A DNA stretch of 64,000 nucleotides, taken from assembly GCF_006494425.1 (NCBI RefSeq), contig NZ_VHIV01000006.1, positions 124,001 through 188,000 on the forward strand. Direction: 5' to 3'. The notes below the pieces were generated by a model. That model had not been told where the DNA came from and did no database searches. It saw nothing but the letters and a program-made list of their open reading frames with translations. A program made the position numbers and the translations under genes. Of this stretch, positions 26,102-33,771 are shown piece after piece; positions within the stretch are counted from its first letter, which is position 1; each line of letters starts with the position of its first letter. The stretch is from Bacillus dicomae. GTDB taxonomy: Bacteria; Bacillota; Bacilli; Bacillales; Bacillaceae_G.

Positions 26102-26773
26102 ATGGTAAAAATTTTATTAGTAGACGATGAAGAACGTATGTTACGATTATTAGATCTGTTCTTAAGTCCTCGTGGCTATTTTTGTATGAAAGCTACCTCT
26201 GGCCTTGAAGCACTAAAGTTAATAGAACAAAAAGACTTCGATATTATTTTGTTAGATGTAATGATGCCGAATATGGATGGATGGGATACTTGCTATCAAA
26301 TCCGTCAAATTTCCAACGTTCCAATCATTATGCTAACAGCTCGTAATCAAAATTATGATATGGTGAAAGGTCTTACTATTGGCGCAGATGACTATATTAC
26401 AAAACCATTTGATGAGCATGTATTAGTCGCACGAATCGAGGCTATATTACGCCGTACAAAAAAAGATGGCTTTGTTAGTTTCAATGGTATTGAGTGGGAT
26501 AAAACGAAACATACCGTCACAGTGTACGATGAAAAAATCTCACTAACTCCTATCGAGTTTTCGTTACTTGGACTATTTTTACAAAATACAAACCGTGCTT
26601 ACAGCCGTGATGATTTAATCGAGAAAATTTGGGGCTATGAAACAGACATCGAATATAGAACAATTGATTCACACATTCGTAATATCCGTGATAAACTACG
26701 CAAAAAAGGATTTCCAATTGAAGATTACCTAGAAACGGTCTATAAAGTCGGATATAAATGGAAAAGCGAATAA
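26102..26773 (+). CDS. OmpR-family response regulator
   Basis: 223 residues from the ATG at 26102 (GGGGTG upstream; the GTG four codons earlier overlaps that site). Receiver domain 1-115 with acidic pair DDEE, phosphoacceptor Asp in IILLDVMMP, Thr in MLTARN and Lys in ITKPFD. Trans_reg_C winged helix ~125-220 (SLTPIEFSLLGLFLQN, TIDSHIRNIRDKL, VYKVGYKWK). It is paired with the histidine kinase 65 bp downstream. Targets are unknown; the direct repeats just upstream suggest autoregulation. Confidence 0.93.
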   Translation: MVKILLVDDEERMLRLLDLFLSPRGYFCMKATSGLEALKLIEQKDFDIILLDVMMPNMDGWDTCYQIRQISNVPIIMLTARNQNYDMVKGLTIGADDYITKPFDEHVLVARIEAILRRTKKDGFVSFNGIEWDKTKHTVTVYDEKISLTPIEFSLLGLFLQNTNRAYSRDDLIEKIWGYETDIEYRTIDSHIRNIRDKLRKKGFPIEDYLETVYKVGYKWKSE

Positions 26774-26779
26774 TTACTT

Positions 26780-26808
26780 CGGTCAGTGGGAAATCGTATA
26801 CCACTGAC
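26780..26808 (+). promoter_or_regulatory. Intercistronic hairpin between regulator and kinase
   Basis: GTCAGTGG and CCACTGAC pair around 13 nt; only a short CTTT follows. It could attenuate kinase expression relative to the regulator. Confidence 0.4.
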
Positions 26809-26838
26809 TCTTTATTATGAATAAGGTATGGTGAAAAA

Positions 26839-28293
26839 ATGAGTAAACTTTCCCTAAAAATTGGGACATACTTTTTAATATTAGCTTTATGTATTGAAAC
26901 AATTGCTTTCGTATCTTTTTATAAAAGCCTTTCAAAAATGCGTATTGTAGAGGAAACAGATGCTCTTTTAGAGAAAGGTAATCGCTATAGTAAAAAAATT
27001 AAAAGCCGCGAGAGACGGGATGAATATTATAAAGAAATGAAACACGCTGAACATAATAAAAATCCTAAACGCCCTGTGTATCCTGAGTTCGATATTACGA
27101 ACGAGGCTGCACACTTAGTTGAATCGGAATCAATTTCTAACTCCGATATAGCTATCATTATTACTGACCATAACGGCAAAATTATTTCCACCTCAGAACC
27201 CGTAACAAAAGATATGCAAAAACAACTTACTTGTAAAACAGAAACTGTCCCAGACGGCGGATTGGTCGTTGAAAGGAACTGGAAAAAATCAAAGTTCATC
27301 ACAACAGTAAGCCCACTTAACACAACAAAGTTTCAAGGAAAGCTATATATGTTATTAAAAACATCTTTCCTAGAAAATATGTTACTTAAACTCATGAAGC
27401 AATTTCTTATCATTAGTGTTTTAACGATTATTTTAACGACTATTTCTGTCTTTGTTTTTTCTCGAGTTATTACAGAACCACTTATAAAAATGAAGAGAGC
27501 AACAGAAAAAATGTCAAAATTAAATAAGCCGATTCAATTAGGTATTAAACGAAATGATGAACTTGGAAGCTTAGCAAAAACGATTGAAGATTTATCCAGT
27601 GAACTGACTTATATGAAAAAAGAACGCAATGAATTTCTCGCTAGTGTCGCCCATGAACTATTAACTCCATTGACCTATATGAAAGGTTATGCAAAGGTAG
27701 CAAAGAGAGACTCTTTAACGAAAGAAGAGCGTGAAGAATATTTACAAATTATTGAGGATGAAACGGATAGTGTAACCGATCTCGTACAAGATTTATTTAT
27801 GCTTGTACAACTAGAACAGCACCAATTTGTTATAAAAAAACAAAAAGTACTTCTTAGGCCTTTTTTAGAGCGAATGGTTGAAAAAACAAAAACAACATTA
27901 ACTAATAAGCAAATGCAACTTCATGTATACTGTAAAGAGGATTTAGAAGTATGTATAGATGAAAGACGCATGGAACAAGTGATGTTAAATTTATTGCATA
28001 ACGCTTATCAGCATTCGCCAGAAAATACTTCTATAACAATTCGTGTACTAACAGAAACAGATTATTTTACAATAAGTGTACAAGACGAAGGCGAAGGTAT
28101 TCCTGCGGAAGATATCCCGCATATTTTCGATCGTTTTTATCGTGTTGATAAATCCAGAACAAGAGCTACTGGAGGAAAAGGTATCGGGCTAGCTGTTGCA
28201 AAAGAAATTGTAGAATTGCATAACGGTTCCATTCTAGTAACAAGCCAATTAGGAGTAGGAACAAACTTTATAATTGAGCTACCTTTTGAATAA
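26839..28293 (+). CDS. Sensor histidine kinase partner of the regulator at 26102
   Basis: 484 residues. One helix at ~9-30, an extracytoplasmic sensor region (~35-180), a second helix (~187-210), HAMP (~211-265), then HisKA with the phosphorylated His in SVAHELLTPLTYMKGY and HATPase with NLLHNAYQHSP, DEGEGIP and GKGIGLAVAKEIV. The usual H-box HELRTP reads HELLTP here, the Arg being replaced by Leu. Signal unknown. It is terminated by a hairpin at 28302-28336. Confidence 0.92.
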   Translation: MSKLSLKIGTYFLILALCIETIAFVSFYKSLSKMRIVEETDALLEKGNRYSKKIKSRERRDEYYKEMKHAEHNKNPKRPVYPEFDITNEAAHLVESESISNSDIAIIITDHNGKIISTSEPVTKDMQKQLTCKTETVPDGGLVVERNWKKSKFITTVSPLNTTKFQGKLYMLLKTSFLENMLLKLMKQFLIISVLTIILTTISVFVFSRVITEPLIKMKRATEKMSKLNKPIQLGIKRNDELGSLAKTIEDLSSELTYMKKERNEFLASVAHELLTPLTYMKGYAKVAKRDSLTKEEREEYLQIIEDETDSVTDLVQDLFMLVQLEQHQFVIKKQKVLLRPFLERMVEKTKTTLTNKQMQLHVYCKEDLEVCIDERRMEQVMLNLLHNAYQHSPENTSITIRVLTETDYFTISVQDEGEGIPAEDIPHIFDRFYRVDKSRTRATGGKGIGLAVAKEIVELHNGSILVTSQLGVGTNFIIELPFE

Positions 28294-28301
28294 GATGCGT
28301 G

Positions 28302-28338
28302 TGAAAACACCAGTAGTAGTAAACACTACTGGTGTTAT
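28302..28338 (+). terminator. Terminator after the histidine kinase
   Basis: AACACCAGTAGT pairs with ACTACTGGTGTT around AGTAAAC, followed by ATTTTG. Confidence 0.8.
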
Positions 28339-28400
28339 TTTGTTCATAAAATCAGCTCATATAAGCTAAGCTTTTGAAATTATTCTTATTTCAATATAAA

Positions 28401-28552
28401 ATAAAGTGAAACTTTAATCCATGGAATGGTTCACCCCATGGATTATTAGTTGAACCAATCGGGCATTTACGGGAAGTTATCTCCGACCTAACTTCCGCGC
28501 ATTTGCCGAATTTTAAAGTTGGAGTCTTACTGCCCGCGAATAGCGGGGTAAA
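28401..28552 (+). repeat. bcr1-like repeat, 152 bp
   Basis: Head ATAAAGTGAAACTTTAATCC, hairpin arms CCATGG.../...CCATGG, block TTAGTTGAACCAATCGGGC, TTACGGG, then TACTGCCCGC and tail GCGGGGTAAA. It is the same layout as the copies at 11759 and 51802, with compensated changes in the hairpin arms (CCATGG instead of CAGTGGG). It ends 33 bp before the GNAT start, so it lies in that gene's upstream region. Confidence 0.75.
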
Positions 28553-28585
28553 GTTACATTTGCAAAGATTTGGAGGGTGATATAA

Positions 28586-29098
28586 TTGGATATCCATGTA
28601 TTAACAAAAGACGAAGCGGAAATTTACTTAGAACTTCGCGTAGAAGGATTAAAGCAAAACCCTGAAGCTTTCAGCTCTTCTTATGAAGATATTATTAATA
28701 AAGAGTGTGCGATTGAATATAAAGCACAAAAATTAGCACAAGATGAAAACTATACGCTAGGTGCATTTAAAGATGGACAATTAATCGGGGTTGCAACACT
28801 GGAAACGAAACCATATGTAAAACAAGAACATAAAGCTAAAATCGGTTCTGTATATGTGTCTCCAAAAGCACGTGGTCTTGGAGCAGGAAAAGCACTTATT
28901 AAAGAATGTCTTGAACTTGCTAAATCTTTAGAGGTAGAACAAGTTATGCTTGATGTTGTTGTTGGCAACGATGGAGCAAAAAAACTTTATGAATCATTAG
29001 GTTTTAAAACATTCGGTGTACAAGAACGTTCATTAAAATATAACGGACAATATTGGGACGAAGAGCATATGGTCTTATTCTTAGATGAAAATAAATAA
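28586..29098 (+). CDS. GNAT family N-acetyltransferase, paralog B
   Basis: 170 residues from a TTG at 28586, with GGAGGGTG 7 nt upstream; the start aligns exactly with paralog A at 24764. The GNAT core is the same: QNPEAFSSSYEDI, KIGSVYVSPKARGLGAGKAL and GAKKLYESLGF. Acceptor unknown. The gene follows a bcr1-like repeat by 33 bp, so its promoter must lie within or before that repeat. Confidence 0.88.
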   Translation: MDIHVLTKDEAEIYLELRVEGLKQNPEAFSSSYEDIINKECAIEYKAQKLAQDENYTLGAFKDGQLIGVATLETKPYVKQEHKAKIGSVYVSPKARGLGAGKALIKECLELAKSLEVEQVMLDVVVGNDGAKKLYESLGFKTFGVQERSLKYNGQYWDEEHMVLFLDENK

Positions 29099-29133
29099 TA
29101 AAAAACATCCTCATGTTTGGAGGATGTTTTTTA
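29099..29133. terminator. Bidirectional terminator between GNAT B and the MocR gene
   Basis: AAAAAACATCCTC pairs with GAGGATGTTTTTT around ATGTTTG. Confidence 0.88.
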
Positions 29134-30531
29134 CTTTCTTGTAAACCATGCCTTATGTAATAATTGAATCGCTTTCGCAATTTCGTCCTCTGATAATATC
29201 GCAAACCCAAGTAAAACTACATTTTCAGGAGCCGTACCGTCTTTATAGTACGTAGACACAGGGTATATTTTGATACTATATTTCGCAGCTTCTTGAATTA
29301 ATTCTTCTTCCCGCATTCCATTATGCACTTTTAATAAAATGTGTAATCCCGAATCTTCTCCTATCACTTCAACACGATTAGAGAAATACTTCTCTATTTC
29401 AAAAACAAGTCGATCTCTCTTCTTTCGATAGACAACACGCATTTTATGAATATGTTTTTCCCAATATCCTTCATTTAAAAATCTTCTAATCACTTCTTGA
29501 TCTATTCTTGAAACACTTTGTGTATAAAATAAATATTGCTGTTGATACTTTTTAATTAATTTCTTCGGCAACACCATATAGCTCATCCGTAGCGATGGCA
29601 ATAATGCTTTAGATAGCGTCCCCATATAAATAACTTTCCCCTCTGTATCTAACCCTTGCAGCGCCGGTATAGGCTTTCCAGAATAGCGAAATTCACTATC
29701 ATAATCATCTTCAATAATGTATCTCTCTTCTTCTTTCTTCGCCCATTGTAAAAGCTGCATCCTTCTCGTAATAGGCATAATCATTCCATATGGGAACTGA
29801 TGAGAAGGTGTTACAAATACAACATCTGCATCGCTATTTTCTAAATCTTCCATACAAATCCCATCCTTATCTAAAGGCAACATTTGAACCTTCTTTTCTC
29901 CCTGTTCAAAAACGACCATTTTCCTATGATAACCTGGGTTTTCAACAGCATAATTGCTTCCCTTCAACAATTGAAAAAGTAACTTTACTAATATTTGTGT
30001 TCCTGCTCCTAATACAATTTGACTAGCTGAACAACGCACACCTCTAGATTCATACAAATAGTTTGCAATTTCCTCTCTTAAGCTCAGCTCTCCTTGAGGG
30101 TGTCCAAGAAAAAGCAAATCATTATTATGTGGCTGCCATACATCATTTATAAGTTTGCGGTACATAGTAAACGGAAAAGTATTCGTATCAACTCCTGTTT
30201 GGGTGAAATCAAATTTATAGTTCTCCTCCCGAAACGGTATTTCTTCTACTTCCGCTTCACTTCCTTCTACGTGAATCATTTGTTCAACTTTACATACAAA
30301 ATAACCTTTTCTCGATGCCGACTCAATGTAACCCTCTGCAAGTAATTGTTCGTAAGCCGCTTCTACTGTATTCTTACTCACTTGTAAATAGATCGCCAAC
30401 TTTCTCTTTGCAGGTAATTTTGAAAAAGCCGGAATCGTTCCGTCTTTAATTTCTTGTTTTATATACTCATACAATTGCACGTACAATGCTATTTTACTTT
30501 TCATATTTAAATTAGGCGTTAATTCTAACAT
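29131..30531 (-). CDS. MocR/GabR-type regulator (GntR HTH fused to PLP aminotransferase fold)
   Basis: 466 residues. An N-terminal GntR winged helix (~12-80; LPAKRKLAIYLQVSKNTVEAAYEQL) is linked to a class-I aminotransferase-like domain (~110-460) with VFVTPSHQFPYGMIM, EDDYDSEFRYSG and the PLP lysine in GTLSKALLPSLRMSYM. Such proteins sense a B6 vitamer or amino-acid derivative and often control a divergent neighbour. Here that neighbour is the DMT transporter at 30656. Ligand unknown. Confidence 0.92.
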   Translation of the reverse strand: MLELTPNLNMKSKIALYVQLYEYIKQEIKDGTIPAFSKLPAKRKLAIYLQVSKNTVEAAYEQLLAEGYIESASRKGYFVCKVEQMIHVEGSEAEVEEIPFREENYKFDFTQTGVDTNTFPFTMYRKLINDVWQPHNNDLLFLGHPQGELSLREEIANYLYESRGVRCSASQIVLGAGTQILVKLLFQLLKGSNYAVENPGYHRKMVVFEQGEKKVQMLPLDKDGICMEDLENSDADVVFVTPSHQFPYGMIMPITRRMQLLQWAKKEEERYIIEDDYDSEFRYSGKPIPALQGLDTEGKVIYMGTLSKALLPSLRMSYMVLPKKLIKKYQQQYLFYTQSVSRIDQEVIRRFLNEGYWEKHIHKMRVVYRKKRDRLVFEIEKYFSNRVEVIGEDSGLHILLKVHNGMREEELIQEAAKYSIKIYPVSTYYKDGTAPENVVLLGFAILSEDEIAKAIQLLHKAWFTRK

Positions 30532-30655
30532 ACTATCTGACCCCTTAATAAAACTAAAATCTGATACTTTTTACAGTGCCAGAAGTTATATATAATTCCT
30601 TTTATCATGTCACACATAAAAAATCAAATACTCGAGAGGAGATGCATGATCGATC

Positions 30656-31582
30656 ATGAACAACAGTAGACGTATTGGACTCATTATGATTATTACCGGA
30701 GCGACATTATGGGGATTATCTGGCCCGATGATTCAGTGGCTATTTCAACATACTAATGTATCATCAATTGACTTTTTAACAATTCGCTTGTTGCTTGCGG
30801 GAATATTTATTTTATCTTTCTTACTTATAAAGAAACAAAACATATTTCAAATTTGGAGATACCCTAGACATTCTATACAACTTATTATTTTCTCTATTCT
30901 CGGCATGCTCGGTGCGCAATACGCCTTTATCGAAACAGTTCATATTAGTAATGCAGTCACAGCGACATTATTTCAATTTCTTGGTCCCATTTTTATTACC
31001 ATTTATGTCGCAGTTGAACAACGAAAATTCCCTGCTTCTATGCAACTACTCGCAATTATAACTGCGCTAATGGGGACGTACTTTATTATTACGAACGGTT
31101 CAATTGAAAATATTGTTTTATCTAAAGAAGCCATTATTTTTGGTCTATTAACAGCAATTGGCTTTGCCTTTTATACCCTTCATCCAGCTTCTCTTATTAA
31201 AGAATGCGGAACAACTGTAGTAATTGGCTGGGGGATGTTAATCGGCGGTATTGCCCTGCTTATTTGTAATCGCTCATTTGGATGGAATCAGCTTTCACAA
31301 ACTTTTACACCAAAAACATTTTCTATGCTTATTCTTATCATCATCAGTGGTACTCTATCTTTCCTCCTTTATATCGGTAGTCTGAAATATTTAGCAGCAA
31401 CAGAAACAAGCATTTTATCTAGCATTGAACCACTTGTAGCTGCCATCGTTTCAATCGCTTGGCTAAATGAATCCTTTGGAGCCTATCAATTATTAGGCGG
31501 CGTATGTATCGTTCTTTCTGTTATTTTCTTAACAATGCCTCAAAAAGAGAGAGAACCAGCCTTTTCAACTGAACAAATATAA
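30656..31582 (+). CDS. EamA/DMT-family transporter
   Basis: 308 residues, ten predicted helices in two EamA halves (~8-140 and ~155-292). The characteristic motifs are GATLWGLSGPMIQWLF, AVTATLFQFLGPIF in the first half and ETSILSSIEPLVAAIVSIAWLNE in the second. GAGGAG precedes the start. It is divergent from a MocR regulator (125 bp between starts), a common arrangement for amino-acid or vitamin exporters under MocR control. Substrate unknown; the terminator is at 31585-31625. Confidence 0.9.
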   Translation: MNNSRRIGLIMIITGATLWGLSGPMIQWLFQHTNVSSIDFLTIRLLLAGIFILSFLLIKKQNIFQIWRYPRHSIQLIIFSILGMLGAQYAFIETVHISNAVTATLFQFLGPIFITIYVAVEQRKFPASMQLLAIITALMGTYFIITNGSIENIVLSKEAIIFGLLTAIGFAFYTLHPASLIKECGTTVVIGWGMLIGGIALLICNRSFGWNQLSQTFTPKTFSMLILIIISGTLSFLLYIGSLKYLAATETSILSSIEPLVAAIVSIAWLNESFGAYQLLGGVCIVLSVIFLTMPQKEREPAFSTEQI

Positions 31583-31584
31583 AA

Positions 31585-31625
31585 AATGTCAAAAGAGGTC
31601 GTACAAAACTTACGACCTCTTTTTA
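31585..31625 (+). terminator. Terminator after the DMT transporter
   Basis: AAAAGAGGTCGTA pairs with TACGACCTCTTTTT around CAAAACT. Confidence 0.85.
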
Positions 31626-31697
31626 TACTTTAAAGGAATTGTCCCGCTTTCTAGCAAATACAATTACACTAACAATAAAAATTAGGAGTGTGGCACC

Positions 31698-32219
31698 ATG
31701 AAAAAAATCGGAACTATGCTACTTTTCTCCTTTCTCATCACTGGATGCATGCAAGGTCAAGATTCCAAGGAATCTAAAAAAGAAGCCATAGAAACGTCAT
31801 CCACTCAAACAAACGCACCTTCCTTTTTCCATCTTAGTGTTTTAAAAGATGTAAATTGGGAAGAAGCGCCATCCTTTGTAGATGGAAAAATGCCTTTAAA
31901 GGGTATTGAAGGAAAAATCGCAATGGCTGATACCTCTATTATCGTAAATGAGCAAAATGAAATAATGTGGTACTTTCTAGATCCAGAAATACCAACTGGA
32001 AAACTATCTATTATTGCACTCAAACAAGGATCAGTAACTCCTACACCAGTACTCTTTCAAAAAGAAGCCATCACACCAACTTGGACTACTTCAAATACAA
32101 TTGATTCTACTACAAACGAACTTCCGCTCACTATGTCTCTACCTTCATCCGGATTATGGGTATTAAATATATATGTGAATGAAAAATATTATGATCAGTT
32201 TGTAATCACTGCTGAGTAA
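31698..32219 (+). CDS. Putative lipoprotein, DUF4871-like
   Basis: 173 residues. Lipoprotein signal with lipobox ITGC (Cys17), a Ser/Thr/Lys-rich linker (~20-40) and a beta-rich C-terminal domain ending with GLWVLNIYVNEKYYDQFVI. The layout (GIEGKIAM..., IMWYFLD..., then a 'GLWxLxxYVxxKxxxxFVV' end) recalls DUF4871 lipoproteins of Bacillus, but I cannot verify that. Anchored on the outer face of the membrane; no function known. GGAGTGTGG precedes the ATG. Confidence 0.75.
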   Translation: MKKIGTMLLFSFLITGCMQGQDSKESKKEAIETSSTQTNAPSFFHLSVLKDVNWEEAPSFVDGKMPLKGIEGKIAMADTSIIVNEQNEIMWYFLDPEIPTGKLSIIALKQGSVTPTPVLFQKEAITPTWTTSNTIDSTTNELPLTMSLPSSGLWVLNIYVNEKYYDQFVITAE

Positions 32220-32242
32220 AGTGACAAAACTAAAACACTTTC

Positions 32243-32306
32243 TTACAACAATGTAATTTCTACGTCATATTCTTCGATAGTTGAAGTATCTCTCTTCTCT
32301 TATACT
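32243..32306 (+). promoter_or_regulatory. Shared 5' module, copy A (micro-gene 32340)
   Basis: TTACAACAATGTAA (32243-32256); CGAT (32275-32278) exactly 17 nt after TGTAAT; TTATACT (32300-32306) 25 nt downstream of CGAT. Word order and spacing are identical to those at 25351 and 44511. Confidence 0.65.
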
Positions 32307-32339
32307 TAAAGTAAGAAATGGCACGAGGAGAGATGAGAG

Positions 32340-32423
32340 ATGAAAAAAATGATAGAAGTGATCGTAGCAGTAACTGAGGTTTTAGTAAATGGTAAAAAAG
32401 TTGCAATGGAATTAAATAAATAA
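32340..32423 (+). CDS. 27-residue micro-protein, paralog 1
   Basis: MKKMIEVIVAVTEVLVNGK followed by KVAMELNK. GAGGAGAGATG lies upstream, and a hairpin follows at 32420-32456. It is nearly the same as the 27-residue product at 44615: same length, same MKKxxEVxVAVxEVxVNGKxVAMELNK pattern, with mainly conservative changes, and the 5' module and a TTCTTCATTTTTTTGAT 3' segment are also conserved. That pattern of conservation argues for a translated gene. No family recognised; the peptide alternates hydrophobic and polar residues and may fold as a hairpin or bind a partner. Confidence 0.65.
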   Translation: MKKMIEVIVAVTEVLVNGKKVAMELNK

Positions 32424-32462
32424 TGAAGAAACATAAATAATTCTACATTTCTTCATTTTTTT
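32418..32462 (+). terminator. Terminator of 27-residue paralog 1
   Basis: AATGAAGAAA pairs with TTTCTTCATT, followed by TTTTTG. Confidence 0.7.
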
Positions 32463-32473
32463 GATTTCTTATC

Positions 32474-32508
32474 TCAAAAAAGCAGTGCCTTTTTAGGCAC
32501 TGCTTTTA
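32474..32508 (-). terminator. Terminator after malic enzyme
   Basis: AAAAGCAGTGCC pairs with GGCACTGCTTTT around TTTTTA. Confidence 0.85.
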
Positions 32509-32512
32509 GCTA

Positions 32513-33712
32513 TTAATAACTTGGTATTTTCGTAATTTGCGCCACACCTGAATCAATGGCTGCTTTCGCTACTGCTTCTGCAACACTTGGAACAACTCTT
32601 TTATCTAATGGATTCGGGATTACATAATTCGCATTACGTTCTTCGTCCGTAATGATGTTAGCGATCCCATATGCTGCCGCTAATTTCATTTCTTCTGTAA
32701 TATCAGTCGCGCGCACATCTAGCGCACCGCGGAATATTCCTGGGAACGCCAATACATTATTTACTTGATTCGCATAATCCGAACGCCCAGTTCCAACTAC
32801 AGCTGCCCCAGCCTCTAATGCATCCTCAGGGAAGATTTCTGGAATTGGATTCGCCATTGCAAACACAATTGCTTTCTCATTCATCGTCTTTACAAGCTCT
32901 TTCGTTAATACATTAGGAGCAGATACACCGATAAAGATATCAGCCTGATGAATCGCTTCTTTTAATGTTCCACGTACATGTTCTCGATTTGTCTTTTTTG
33001 AAACATCAACTTGCGCTTCGTTCATCCATGCTTCACCTTCACAAACAATACCTTCTAAGCTAACTAACGTAATGTGCTTTGCACCAGCCTTTAATAATAA
33101 TTTTCCAATTGCAATTCCTGCTGAACCCGCACCGTTAATAACAATTTTTACATTATCCATTTGTTTGCTAACAACTTTTAATGCATTAATAACAGCTGCT
33201 AAAACGACAATAGCTGTTCCATGTTGATCATCATGGAATACAGGAATATTCGTTTCTTCTTTTAATCGTTTTTCAATTTCAAAACAGCGTGGTGCGGCAA
33301 TATCTTCTAAGTTAATTCCTGCAAACGTAGGCTCTAAATTTTTCACAAGGGTAACGATTTCATCCACATCAGTCGTACCTAAACATAATGGAAAAGCATC
33401 TACATTCGCAAATTTCTTAAATAAAATACTTTTCCCTTCCATAACAGGCATAGCTGCTTTCGGTCCAATGTTCCCTAGACCAAGTACCGCTGTTCCATCT
33501 GAGACAACTGCCACCATATTACCACGTGCTGTATAGTCATACACTGTTTCTTCATCTGCCGCAATTGCTTTGCAAGACTCCGCTACACCTGGTGTATATG
33601 TCAGGCTTAAATCATCCGCTGAATTTACTTCTACTTTACTTGTAATTTCAATTTTCCCTACTAATTCTTTATGCAATAACAATGATCTTTCATTAATTTG
33701 ATTTTCTAACAT
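32513..33712 (-). CDS. Malic enzyme, short bacterial (YtsJ-like) type
   Basis: 399 residues, the short single-domain-pair form like B. subtilis YtsJ (about 410). It decarboxylates L-malate to pyruvate and CO2 with NAD(P)+. Present: SLTYTPGVAESCKAI, the metal/catalytic region FAGINLEDIAAPRCFEIEKRL and PVFHDDQHGTAIV, the nucleotide fold VINGAGSAGIAIGK and IFAMANPIPEIFPEDA. Co-factor choice is not decided. It follows the 2-hydroxycarboxylate transporter on the same strand, with a 32-bp palindrome in between, so imported malate enters central metabolism directly. Confidence 0.93.
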   Translation of the reverse strand: MLENQINERSLLLHKELVGKIEITSKVEVNSADDLSLTYTPGVAESCKAIAADEETVYDYTARGNMVAVVSDGTAVLGLGNIGPKAAMPVMEGKSILFKKFANVDAFPLCLGTTDVDEIVTLVKNLEPTFAGINLEDIAAPRCFEIEKRLKEETNIPVFHDDQHGTAIVVLAAVINALKVVSKQMDNVKIVINGAGSAGIAIGKLLLKAGAKHITLVSLEGIVCEGEAWMNEAQVDVSKKTNREHVRGTLKEAIHQADIFIGVSAPNVLTKELVKTMNEKAIVFAMANPIPEIFPEDALEAGAAVVGTGRSDYANQVNNVLAFPGIFRGALDVRATDITEEMKLAAAYGIANIITDEERNANYVIPNPLDKRVVPSVAEAVAKAAIDSGVAQITKIPSY

Positions 33713-33735
33713 ACTTATAATCTCCCCTTAATTTG

Positions 33736-33767
33736 ACAAGCTAGCTATATGAATATAGCTAGCTTGT
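33736..33767 (-). promoter_or_regulatory. 32-bp palindrome between maeN and malic enzyme
   Basis: ACAAGCTAGCTATAT-GA-ATATAGCTAGCTTGT: perfect 15-bp arms with no T-run on the minus strand. It could be an intercistronic terminator or stabilising hairpin, or a regulator site. Confidence 0.55.
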
Positions 33768-33771
33768 TTGA

